A stretch of 64,000 bases of DNA from Calcarisporiella thermophila CBS 279.70. Taxonomy: Eukaryota > Calcarisporiellomycota. The notes below the pieces were generated by a model. It was not told where the DNA came from and did not search any database. It was given only the letters and a program-made list of their open reading frames with translations. The stretch spans positions 124,001 through 188,000 of the forward strand of contig NW_027192203.1 in the NCBI RefSeq assembly GCF_041956535.1, in the 5' to 3' direction. Positions 15,199 to 25,620 of this stretch are shown in pieces (the stretch's first letter is position 1; every line of letters starts with the position of its first letter). The position numbers and the translations under genes were made by a program.

Positions 15199-16432
15199 CT
15201 ATGGCTCCAGAATAAGCTAGCAAGATAGGCAAAAATGAATCAAAACCATAGCTGGCGATATCACAAACAAGATTTCACTTACCTTGCCGGTCGTCTTTCT
15301 AGTCTCCAAATCCTCATGCGCCTTCGCGGCATCTGTAAGCTTGTACAGATTCGTAGGCACTTTGATGTTGTTTTCCACCACCAGGCGCAACAGCTCCTCC
15401 GACAACGTTTTGAACTCCTCCGTGGTGGCAATGTAGTTAAAGAGGGTTGGACGCAGCAGCTTGAAATTGCCTTCGGTCAGTTTAAATAGGTCAACAGGAT
15501 CCACCTTGCCGCTTGCGTTCCCGAAGCTGACCATGGTGCCCAAACGGCGCAGGCATTTGAGGCTTTGATCGAAAGTGGAGCGGCCCACCCCATCATAAAC
15601 GGCATGGACTCCTTCGCCACCAGGGGTGAGCGAGCGCACCTTTTGGACGACGTCCTCCTTGGTGTAGAGGACGATGTGCTCAGCACCCGCCTCTTGGGCT
15701 AGTTTGGCCTTCTCCGAGCTCGATGTGGTCCCGATCACGTGGGCACCCAACGCTTTTGCTAGTTGCACCAGCCAAAGGCCGGTGCCACCCGCAGCGGCAT
15801 GCACCAGGACCCAGTCACCCTTCTTGACTTCATATGAATATTTCAGCATACTGAGCGCAGTCAGACCTTGGATGAGAAGCCCAGCTCCCTCACGGAATGA
15901 GTACTCTTCGGGGAGCTTAATTGTTCTGCCCGGGTCGGCGACCGTATAGTCAGCATACGTTGAGCCAGCAAGGTAGGCCACGTGGTCGCCCTTTTTGAAG
16001 TTAGTCACATTCGGGCCCACCTCTTCAACGATTCCTGCAGCCTCGCGTCCGAGGATAAATGGCAATTCCACCTAGTTTCAGGTTTGAACTTAGCAAACCA
16101 CTCTGTAATTCGACGCTTAAAGTGCTTACCTTATAAAGCCCGGTGCGGTGGTATGTGTCGATGAAATTCACACCTATTGCACAGCATTATTCTTTTTAGC
16201 GTGCTCTGAAACAATGAGCACAAAAAGGTGTCAGTTCCTTACCGATGGCCTGGTTCTTCACTAGTATCTGGCCCGCATTGGCCTTGGGAATGGGGAGACT
16301 TCCATGTTTCAGCACCTCCGTTCCGCCGTGCTTTTCGATGAAAACAGCATTCATGGAGGACATGGTTGAGAGCGTGCGGGTGTAATTTGGTTTGAGTCGA
16401 CGTACAGTGTGGGAAAATAGAGTATTTAGCAT
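15199..16432 (-). CDS. Zeta-crystallin-type NADPH:quinone oxidoreductase (Zta1/QorA-like), 346 aa
   Basis: Zinc-free medium-chain reductase using NADPH on quinones or enones. Exons: 16243-16432, 16130-16173, 15283-16071, 15199-15216 (1041 bases). The catalytic half has GVNFIDTYHRTGLY and ILGREAAGIVEEVG. The Rossmann motif is VHAAAGGTGLWLVQLAKALGA, followed by VYDGVGRSTFD. The tail KTTGKLILEP, completed only by the 18-base last exon, is the family terminus. The first 23 residues are Arg/Ser/Thr-rich with no acidic residue and look like a mitochondrial presequence. A second in-frame Met begins the conserved part (MSSMNAVFIEKHGG). Dual mitochondrial/cytosolic products are therefore possible by alternative starts. 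Confidence 0.94.
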
Positions 16433-16557
16433 AGAAAACGCCTTGAGGATCGATACCCCGGAGAATGATATAATTTCGACGCGCTCTTATACGCGTTATT
16501 ATCTCTGCGCCTCAAAGATGGATGACAAATCTGAGAATCTATATAGCGATTATTAAT

Positions 16558-16717
16558 TCATCGCGCCGTACCTTTTAGCTTTTCCTTGGTGCGATTAGAG
16601 GGGCGCACGGGTACTGTAAACGTGTCATCTGCAGCATTACATAGCGTAGGCAATTGGCTAGAATGGTCTTACCTTGGGGTCGACCCTTGAGGCGGCTGTA
16701 CCGAACTTAGGTACCAT
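16558..16717 (-). other. Possible small spliced ORF between oxidoreductase and Vps60
   Basis: There is a strong donor AAG|GTAAGA at about 16672 and a strong acceptor CTGCAG about 50 bases on. The second block reads TFTVPVRPSNRTKEKLKGTAR then stop, which looks protein-like. However, the ATG at 16717 is not in frame with it across this intron, so either an earlier exon is missing or these are 5' untranslated exons of the oxidoreductase gene. No family was recognised. Confidence 0.25.
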
Positions 16718-16841
16718 GGGCTCCTTAACAGAGAGATAGAGCTGAGTCTCAATCAGATGACATGGACAGGGAGAGTTTTAAATTAGCAAATAAAGCCAAG
16801 AAATTGGTCGATATCCTTTGAAATTCCAGCATTTTAGAAAT

Positions 16842-17794
16842 ATGCATCGGATTTTTGGTACATCGAAAGTAAAGCCGAAGCCGACTCTAAGCGATGCGGT
16901 AGCCTCGGTAGAAGCGCGTGTCGATTCCATTGACGCGAAGATTAAAGCACTTGAGGCTGAATTGATAAAATATAGGTGTGGAGACCCCGCTTTTTAACGC
17001 ATCCACTCTTGTGGCTAAAGTTCTAGCTTCCCCAGGGATCAGATGAAGAAGATGCGCGATGGGCCTGGAAGGAATGCCGTGAGATCACGCGCTCTTCGTG
17101 TGCTTAGACAGAAACATCACTACGAGTCACAGCGCGACATGCTGGCACAGCAAGTGGCGAATTTGGAGCAGACGCTTTTCGCAGCTGAGAATCTAAAAAA
17201 TGTCACGGCATCGTACGATGCGCTGCGGATAGCTAGCAATGAGATGAAGCAACAATGCCATGGAATGGACGTTGCCAAGATCGAAGTTGTCATTTTTCTT
17301 TGAATGAATTGGTCACAAAATTTTATTTAGAGTATATCCTCTCGTATTATAGGCCATCCAAGATGAACTCGAGGATTTGATGGAACAAGCGAATGAAGTC
17401 CAGGGCGCAATTGGAAGAAGCTATGGTGTACCCGAAGAAATCGATGAAAGCGATCTAGAGGCTGGTAAGTGACTGATTCCTTCTTCTGTTCCATTATCCC
17501 AGGCATCAATGTTGAGTCGTTTTTCATCTGCAGAATTGAGTGCACTTGGAGATGATTTCAGTTTTGAAGAGGATGAGGTGCCATCCTATCTTCGGCAAGC
17601 CGAGCTATTGGAGGCTCCAAGTGCCATAAAATCCGACCCTGGGCTGGAGGAGGTAATGACGATTCCTGATAATTGATTTTTGAACTGCCAAGTTATATTT
17701 AATTTTGATCACTCTTTTTCTCCCTATCTTCCAGGAATTAAAGTTGGACGAACCAGGCTATTCTAGTAGATATCAGCCGTTAAGAACACAATAG
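16842..17794 (+). CDS. ESCRT-III-associated Snf7-family protein Vps60/CHMP5, 224 aa
   Basis: Acts late in multivesicular-body sorting, recruiting Vta1 to stimulate the Vps4 ATPase. Exons: 16842-16975, 17036-17285, 17353-17464, 17534-17652, 17735-17794 (675 bases). Hallmarks are the N-terminal [19 protein letters not shown] with a basic helix, [39 protein letters not shown], and the acidic C-terminal half [15 protein letters not shown]. These distinguish CHMP5/Vps60 from other Snf7 proteins. The second donor (GAA|GTTGTC) is weak but gives the expected junction. Length agrees with human CHMP5 (219 aa). Confidence 0.95.
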
Positions 17795-18102
17795 AATATG
17801 GACATTAATCAAAGTGTTACCAATTCCTAATACATATCTTACAATCTATGTATCATATTTCATCTTTTCAATATATTGAGGGGGGAGGCGGATTACTTTA
17901 GTACTTGCTCTTGGTGCTTCTTTTACTTCCCTATCTATACCCTTTTCTTTTATGGTCTATTAAATTTCTTCATTATTCCCTTTGGTGGCGCAGTTGCTTG
18001 TTTATCGACCAAGAGCATGTTGGAAAAGAAATCTGCTTGGTCTACGACGCGATTTTATTCTGATCTCGACTTTCTTGTAGATATTTACACACCTATACAC
18101 TT
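17795..18102. other. Intergenic: Vps60 to U1A/U2B'' gene
   Basis: AT-rich spacer of 308 bases between tandem plus-strand genes. No coding region was seen. The right half is taken to be the promoter of the spliceosomal gene. Confidence 0.55.
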
Positions 18103-19171
18103 ATGAGTGCGCCACCTCACCCCATACCATCGGCTCCGCTTGGCGTTCCCGGCATTCCACCCCCAGTGGGAGCCCCCGGCTTCCCCGATGCCCCAGGGGC
18201 AGCCCCACCCCCGATGCCGAATCTTGCTCCGGGCTCGATGCCCGGCTATGTTCCTCCACCCCCCATCCCAAAACAGCCGCCGTGCACCACCCCAAATAAC
18301 ACCATCTATATCAATAACTTGAATGAAAAGATTAAACTTGAAAGTGAGTAATCTGATCTAACATTTTCTTAAGAGCGCGCGATGATCTAAACGCTTTTCC
18401 TGCTGATTCATCCCCATTAGCATTAAAAAAATCGCTCGAGACTATTTTCAATCAATATGGAACTATTCTCTCCATCTCGGCCAAGGCGTCGCTTCGCATG
18501 CGGGGCCAAGCATTTGTTGTGTTTGAAAATGTGGAATCAGCAGAAAAGGCGGTAAAGGAGGTGCAGCATTTCCCACTCTTCGGAAAACCAATGGTGCTTC
18601 AATTTGCACGCATGAAATCAGATGTGATTGCGGAGCGTGAGGGCAATCTGGAGGAGTCCAAGCGCAGGCGCATAGAGGAGAAGAGGGAGAGGGAGTTAGC
18701 AAGGATGAAGGAGGAGGCGGAGATGAAGGAGAAGCTGGGAGAGGGTGCCAAAGGTAATATTGGAATGTAGCTCTTTTCTGAACACATGGCTTAATCTTTC
18801 CTCCCCTTGCTGTATATAGCGGCTGCTCCCAAGCCGGTTGCGCGTATTCCCGACGAATATTTGCCGCCCAACAACATTCTCTTCCTGCAAAACCTACCCG
18901 AGGACACAACACAGGAAACCCTTGCTGGACTATTTCAACAGTAAGGCTTCTTTTATTGAGAATGGTGGTAAATGTATTTTGGCTAATGCAGCGTTCTTTT
19001 TCCTTCATCAGATATTATGGCTTCAAAGAAGTGCGTATGGTGCCTGGTCGCAAGGGGATTGCCTTTGTGGAATATGAAAATGAATATCTGTCAGGGCTAG
19101 CCAAGGAAGCTCTCTCTAACTACCTCATCACACCGGAGCATCCAATGAAGGTTACTTTCGCTAGAAAATAA
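18103..19171 (+). CDS. U1A/U2B''-type snRNP protein with two RRMs, 284 aa
   Basis: Binds a stem-loop of U1 and/or U2 snRNA in the spliceosome. Exons: 18103-18343, 18421-18753, 18820-18940, 19012-19171 (855 bases). RRM1 starts near residue 66 with RNP2 IYINNLNEKI and RNP1 RGQAFVVFE. It continues into a highly charged Lys/Glu/Arg helix after FARMKSDVIAERE. RRM2 has ILFLQNLPEDTT and KGIAFVEYENE and ends at FARK, as in the family. The first 65 residues form an unusual Pro/Gly/Ala-rich extension; in animals the Pro-rich segment sits between the RRMs. U1A and U2B'' cannot be separated by eye, and one protein may serve both. Confidence 0.93.
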
Positions 19172-19392
19172 TGAAGCAGCCGACTCCCTATTTTTCTTCG
19201 ATTTCATATTGTACCATAATGCTTATTCCTTCTTTGTAAGAGTGTTAATTTTTCTATTTTTTCTATCTCTCCTCCTTTATAAATTTTTCTCTTTTGGATT
19301 TGAACGCGAGCAGAAATATGAGGAAAAAAAAATTACAATAAAACTGATATCTACAAGGGGAAACAATGACACGTGCTCTCTCCAGACCCGGG

Positions 19393-19918
19393 CTAAGCCG
19401 TTCCACCGCTCCCCTCTAAACCGTAGTTTAGACGCTGCAAAGCTCCGGCGGCCGCATCGATCCGCGCCTTTTGCTCCTTGAAAAGAGCCTCCACTTCTCG
19501 CGTCTTCTCCTCCATATACGCTGTCAATTCTTTTTTGGAGCCACTTTCGGATTGGGATGAGGTTGAGGTCGACAGACCCGAAAGTCCGAGGGCACAGACT
19601 TGGGATTCAGCGGCGGTGAGAAGTCGGAGCAGATTCTGCGCATCAGCTATAGGAGTGGCAAAAGCAAAGCACGGATTAATCCTGGGACCAAGCACGGGGG
19701 GTATGGACTAACATGCCTCTCGCGTCAGGGTAAGGGTACGTGAACGTCAGAGCATTGTCGCTGAATGGCAAATGAAAAGTTAGCATCTTTTCTCCTTTCC
19801 AAGGAAGAGAGCCAAGGGATGCTTACACTTTGTTAAAGAATTCAGTTACTGCCGCCTCGATGTTCCCAATTTCGGCCAGAAAATCCTCTACCGTCCCACG
19901 AAGATCGGTTGCTGCCAT
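19393..19918 (-). CDS. Small helical protein, uncharacterised, 129 aa
   Basis: Not recognised. Exons: 19827-19918, 19717-19760, 19393-19646 (390 bases). The second intron only works with a GC donor (AGAG|GCATGT); with it the frame is continuous and the total is divisible by three. Residues 1-60 are helical with the motif NIEAAVTEFFNKVDNAL, then YPYPDARADAQNLLRLL. A Ser-rich linker follows, then a heptad-like segment MEEKTREVEALFKEQKARIDAAAGALQRL. Size and make-up resemble small subunits of Mediator-, BLOC- or kinetochore-type complexes, but no family can be named. It is convergent with the U1A/U2B'' gene. Confidence 0.65.
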
Positions 19919-20335
19919 GGGATTTAATTAGAATGAAAGGATGCCTTGTATTTCACGGAAGAGTTCCTGTTCGTGTGAGCAGTCACTCAATATTTTCCAC
20001 CAAGATCCAAAAGAAATACTCCATGATAAATAGTATATTCAAGCTAATGTCCAAAGAATAGCAACAAAAATATGAATCAAACATGAATGTGACATGCAGA
20101 GTAAGGAGGAGAAAATATGAGGAAATAAACAGAACGAGGAAAGAGAGAATCAAACATCCTGACAAATCTTTTATGAGTGATAGTATGAGAGAACGGTGTT
20201 TATATTTTTTTTTTTTCCCTCTATAAATGCCATTAGTGGGGGTTTTTTTTAAAGAAAATAAAAATATACTAGAAAACTTGACATCTCGATGAAGACCAGG
20301 AAAGGACGCTCCAGGTGAAAGCGTGAAACATTTAG
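19919..20335. other. Intergenic
   Basis: AT-rich spacer of 417 bases between the small helical protein start and the RhoGEF stop, both on the minus strand. T-tracts lie near 20200-20250. No gene was seen. Confidence 0.55.
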
Positions 20336-21851
20336 CTAGGCGTATCTTGAGCTCCTAATTAGGGGCTTTACTCCTTCGGATGCGGCCCACAAGAAGAGCT
20401 TTGGCTTCTTTTTCGACCTCTGCTTCTGCACGTCATTGGCCGCAAGGGTTACGGCGCTCATCTGACGGATAACCGAAGCAAGGATATTGTGTTCGGGATG
20501 ATCTTTGGGTGTATATTTTAACAGATCTGATGCAGTAGGAAGCAAAATGAGTCCTGGTAGAGGATGCTAAAGGGAGGAGATAGGCGAGGGAAACTGGGGA
20601 AGACTTACTTCGCAACAATAAACAATATTGTGCAAGACGCTGTATAGGCATGATCCGTAAGTCATCCAACCGCAGACGGTACTTTGACGATCGCATAGAC
20701 TCCCGTACAAACTCACGATACAGAATATTCCCGTTGGCCCTTTGTAAAGCTTTTTGGGCATTTGCAAAGTTGATGGCATACTTCACAAAAACGTCGAAGT
20801 CACTCACATGGTGGAGAAATACCCGGCCAATGCTACTGTTCTCCTTGAGAGCAGTGGCGAGGGCCGCAGTGAGCGTGGCAGAAACTTTTTCCAGTTCATC
20901 AACATGGGCGAAAATGAGAGCGACCTCCGCAGGATCGATGAGCGGCTTTTCAGTACGCGCGGCGGCTTCCAGCGGGGCTTTGAATTCGGTCAGAATGGTG
21001 CACAGGTGGCTGTGGAAAGATTCTTCCGTGGTGAGGATTTCCTTCGTGATGAACCATCGCATACGGAGATGGTGTTCGGAATCTTCTATGGCGGCCGGAG
21101 GAGCAAGACTAGCAAGTGAACGTTCGCCGTCGTATTTCTCCTGCGTCTCCTTTGCCTCGTAGTTGAGGACCAGTTTGGCGTCTAGAGTTTGGTGCAGGCT
21201 TTCCTTTTGAAGTGCTAAGTCCTCGAGATATACCTGGGGATTGCTGCTCGAGGGAGAGAAAGTGTGGCGACGCTCCACCCCATCCACGCGACGAAAGAGG
21301 GTTCGTAGACGAGAAACCTCGACATTGGACCAGGTGCGACGGATCGATTTCGAGGCTTCTTTGCGCTTACACACATGGTCCGCGACTCTCTCCTCCGCTT
21401 GCACCGAATTGTCTTGCCACACGCATATAGTCGATGAGTACGCCCTAGAGCTCTCGCTTTTCAGCGATTCCCACCGCTGCAAATAACACATGGATTTGGG
21501 GCGCTCGAGTCTTGTTTTCTGCTTCGCACATTGACATTCTGTCCTCGCTTTCTTCAGCTCTATTTGTTCCGCGCCCTCGAGGGAAAAGTCGGTCTCGGAA
21601 TCATTCTCAGACACTATAGCCGACTCTAGAGGCCGCAGCGACGCATTGGGTGAGGTCGACTTTTCATTGTCGGGGCGCTTGTAGTAGATGGGGGGTAAGG
21701 GTGGAAGCTGGGAAGGGCTAAGCCGGGCAAGCCATGCTGTGAGTTTGCGCTTTTCATTGACGGCGGTTGAGGAGGGAGACGCGGAAGGGATGTGCTTGTC
21801 GAGAAGGTTATGAGCGGGTGGAGGGAGAGGTATTGTTCTGGTACAAGTCAT
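20336..21851 (-). CDS. Rho guanine nucleotide exchange factor, DH domain only, 477 aa
   Basis: Predicted activator of a Rho/Rac/Cdc42 GTPase. Exons 20609-21851 and 20336-20526 (1434 bases). Residues 1-245 have no known domain (Pro/Ser-rich, then charged). The DH (RhoGEF) domain spans about 260-455. CR1 is TKEILTTEESFHSHL, then a VSDFDVFVKYAINFANAQKAL region, and CR3 is LRIMPIQRLAQYCLLLRNLLKYT, joined across the intron. The protein ends about 25 residues after the domain with a basic stretch (KQRSKKKPK). There is no room for the PH domain that normally follows DH. An in-frame TAA directly upstream supports the ATG at 21851. Confidence 0.9.
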
Positions 21852-22765
21852 AAAGCGATTAAATTAGCCGGAGGGGCGTAGGAATGAGAATGAGGCACAC
21901 TCTCCCTCCGCAACACAATGAAAAAGCAAGTGGAATGAGGGTAACGCACTGGATACGCCAAACCCACAATTAAACCACCTCCTATAAGCAGAGCGAAGAA
22001 GGGGGAAAAAAAAGCGGAAGGAAAAAAAAAGCGACAGCTGCACGAGGAAATCCTTGCGTGCTCGAGGGAAGAACAGGGAAAATCCAGCGAGAGGCCTTTA
22101 GGAGATTGGAGGCAAATTATACTAAAGAAAAAATAGTCCGCAAAGCCTTGGACGGCTTCGAAAGCCTTCTCTGCTCATGAGGCTCCGGATGCTCCTCTAA
22201 AATCGCCCAGACGTTCTCCAAAATGGCTGAACCTTCCCCGTCGGCGCTCCGGCCGTATTACCCCGCCTGGCGCGCCGACCCAATCCAACCGCGTCATTTC
22301 GATACTAATCCAATCAGGGCTTCGAAAAGAGTTTAGCCCCAGTGAGCCACGTTAAAATTCCACGACCCAGGCCTGGGCCGCAGCTGCGAAATATGTCAAT
22401 TGTTATTGCCGGAAATGAGAGTGCATGCGCCAACGTTCTCGTCTTTTAATGCTTCTCAATCCCCATCCCTCGCCGAGAGCATTATTGATAAGATATAGAT
22501 AAAGAGTATGGGTAGTCCTCAGGAATCCACTCCGTATGCGGCCAAAGAGCTGGCGTACCAGATGGGGGCTTCTCTCTGGAATTTTAATTAATTAATTTCA
22601 ATAGAATCAAACTGTAAACAGTGGTACTCGTGAGATATGTACAGGATATTAGAAAAAGAAGAGAAAAAAAAAATTCAAAGCCCTACTATACAGGAAAAGT
22701 AAAGATATGTACAAATCGGCAATAATGGGGGTCATCCCCTCCGCTTCCCTTCCCTCCCGTCCATC
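21852..22765. other. Intergenic: RhoGEF promoter and nuclease 3' flank
   Basis: About 900 bases with no recognised gene. The part upstream of RhoGEF (21900-22400) is GC-rich with several CCAAT-like boxes (near 22280 and 22309). Open frames are short and show no domain. Confidence 0.55.
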
Positions 22766-24455
22766 TTAGGCGTAGGCCCTTTCCTGAAAGGTGGCCACCA
22801 ACGGCAAATGGTCGCTCGGGAATCGCTTGCTCAACAACTCATACCTTTCACCGCTTGCCATCTCCACGTCGTCCAAGAGCGAACATTGCAAAAGCCCGCG
22901 CCTGTCGAAGAAGATGTAGTCCAATACACCGCCGAACTGTGGGGTGCGATGGGTGGCCGGGAGGCTTGCGTGCTCATATGCATCTGCTAAGCAAAGGGAG
23001 TGGCGCAAATGTGGGGTGGAGGTGTATCGGCCAAAGTCATAATCCCCAAAATGCAAACGCCTCGAGTGAAGAAGGCGACCTGTTCCTAGGAACCGCACCA
23101 CGCCGCTTCCAGGAAGGGAGTTGAAATCGCCTGTCACGATGGTAGAGGTGGCGTGCGAATCGGATCGCCAGATGCGGAGGTGCTGCATGAGGATCGCGGC
23201 GTGGAGCAGCTTGGTATCTGCATAGGCAGGGTCGGATGGGAGGTGGGTGTTTGCCACGCGAAGTCGATGCTTTGTGATACGGTTTTCAAGCAGGACGAGG
23301 AGGGCAATGTTATGGAAAAGATTGACGCGGATGGCCTTATCGCATAAAAGCGAAGCCCGGTTGGGGTCCTTGGGATCCAGCACTTCCCGGTTATACACGA
23401 TCACACGGTGGCTTACCATTTTGAATCTTGGGAAAGAAAGGTCAGCACAACTCCAAACCTCCTCCCTCCCTGATAAGAGCCTACTCAACAAACAGGGTCT
23501 CACCTTGATTCTCGCCAAAAGATGGCGCATCCGTCCCGTATCTCCACGTGCATCTTCTTAGCATATATCCCCCGATATCCCAGCTTCGAGAGGCGGGGTT
23601 CGAAGAACGTGCTGTAGTCGGTCTCATCCACCTCCTGCAACAAGAATTCGAGCTCAGCTCAATCATATGCATCACGTCATCCCCCATAGAGCCATTACCT
23701 GAAGACATAATACATCTGCATCCCGAAAGGCAAGCTCGTCCAAAATTTGCTCTCTGCGGCTACACCACTTCATACTGGATGGGGTTGTTTCCACCGCAGG
23801 CTTGCTTTGTCGACCGTGGAGCGAAGGCGAAAGAAGGTTCCACGACAAAAGTGTGAAGCATCGATGATCCATGTGGATCCTCCGCAGCCAAACGCATCTT
23901 CTTCTGGGTACGCGAACCAAGGGGTCTAACAAGATATCGGGCACATACACGTTGAGAACGCCCTCTACTCCAACTGGCGCATGACGAACCTACTTACCGC
24001 GTCCTTGGATATCCTCGTTATCAAATAGCCAGCGTCTTGGCATAATGCTTAGTGGCACCGCTCCCGGCCTCATCATCTTGCTCTGTACTTCCTTGGGTAT
24101 TATAAATTCCCCTTTCTTTTTCATACAAATGGTCCCATCTTTGAATGCACTTGAAGGGCTTCGCTCTGCATTCAAAGGTTGTGGCGCGGTAAAGCCCTCC
24201 TTGAATATTTTTTCCGTCTCTTCCTCCTCCAAAAGATACACGCCGCTGTCTTTGCGATTCATGATGGTGGGATTGCAATTCGCGGCAGTCTCTTGCGGTT
24301 TCGGCTCTAAACTCTTGCAACACATTGAAACTTCAACGTATTGGTCATGTAAGATTTGGGATGTTACCTCCAGTAGTCTTCACGAGTCCCTGCCAGCCAT
24401 GCTTCCAAAATGTATGCGTCAACTTACAAGTGCCTTGTATATCAGATGAGCCCAT
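22766..24455 (-). CDS. CCR4/Angel/Ngl-type endonuclease-exonuclease-phosphatase family enzyme, about 450 aa
   Basis: Mg2+-dependent nuclease of the EEP fold, probably a poly(A) 3'-5' exonuclease or 2'-5' phosphodiesterase. Secure exons: 22766-23426, 23504-23634, 23699-23925, 23998-24325. All EEP motifs are visible: LLSWNLLSP, DVLCLQEVDETDYS, GCAIFWRES, VANTHLPSDPAY, VTGDFNSLPGSGVV, LDYIFF and SDHLPLVATF. There is no leucine-rich repeat, so it is closer to Angel/nocturnin/yeast Ngl than to Ccr4. The 5' end is uncertain. Translation from the ATG at 24325 gives 448 aa. An upstream exon from 24455 (MGSSDIQGT, donor GTAAGT) can be spliced in frame to it. The N-terminal 110 residues have a second open frame on the same strand. 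Confidence 0.85.
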
Positions 24456-25620
24456 CTGTCCAGCACACACAAGACTAGAATAGAATGCGAAAAAAAGGAA
24501 ATGGAATTATTAATGTGCCAAAGTATAATTTAAACCTCGATTCCGAAAGCTAGGAGGAAGCCAAGAGCATAGTAAAGCTCATACAAGTCAAAAATAAAGC
24601 CACTGGCACATGGCCCCCCATGACTGCCGCCATTGCTAGCGGCGGGCGTAGGGAAGCAGGGCTAAAGACGCGTACCTGTTCAAAGTTGGGGTGGCAATCA
24701 TATTCACGTGTCGAAGTAGCGAAGGGTAAGAGGGAGGGAAATGCCTAGCGCTGCCAGTGGTATCAATAAGCACGGTTGGGGAGGGTTCTTTAGAAAAGAA
24801 CAAGATCAAGGATGTTTTGCAAACTGCTAAACTTTGTGAGGGGGGAAGAGCGGGAGAGGAGGATGTGAGAAAAGGTGAGAAATTATGAAGCCGTGACTGG
24901 CTTTCCCCGCACATGTGTACGATGATTCGCCCAAGCTTATTTTCCGCGAAGATTGCAATTTCTCGTTTTAGAAACTAACGGGTCATGATGGTTGTCGAAA
25001 GAATGTGCACGCCCCCCGAGTACTGAGTGCTCATGGCCGGGCGCGCATCTCTATCCTAAGGACCATTCGTCGCGCCTTGATAGATGCAAGGCTTCATCGC
25101 TGACGCGACTGCGGCACACCCGTGTTCATACTTCGCCTCAACCTTCTGAATATGGGCTCTTGATGGTCAAAATTCCTCTTTTGTTTTTGCTTTTCGATGA
25201 GCTTCTGCAGCTGAAAAGTCACGGGAGAGAGTTCTGTGAAGGAGTCCTTAGTGGCAGCAAGCAAATTAGGAAGATTAGCCGCAGAGCTCCCAAGGCTTAT
25301 GCTGGCCGTTAGGTATGCATCCAAGACTCTTTCCCTTATTCTCCCACAATCGGAACCTCAAACCCATCATATCAAAAAACGCGGGCTTATACTTTGAGGT
25401 TTAGCAGGATGGAAAAAAAGACTTCAGAATCCCCAATTTTAAATAAAAAGGGTGGACAACACACCTGGTGAATTAAATAAAATATTATTGATGTATAGTG
25501 CGTGATATTTAGAAAGTTTCCCCAAGTTTTGTAGAACAAGAAATAAAAAAAACCAACATGCGGGAGGGGGGAAGGGAGAGAAAAAAGCCCTCTCGCCAAG
25601 AACAACCGAATCGAATGCAA
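24456..25620. other. Intergenic, with one doubtful minus-strand ORF
   Basis: No secure gene in 1165 bases. On the minus strand, 25094 to about 25350 reads as an open block, LDAYLTASISLGSSAANLPN then LIEKQKQKRNFDHQ, ending QSRQR. It has plausible amino-acid composition and a coiled-coil look, but no ATG or upstream exon could be tied to it. The rest shows nothing coding. Confidence 0.4.

Noticed and set aside
24636-24914. 92-codon minus-strand ORF
   Set aside because: Ser/Leu-rich with no domain, no splice partner and no codon pattern unlike the surrounding spacer.
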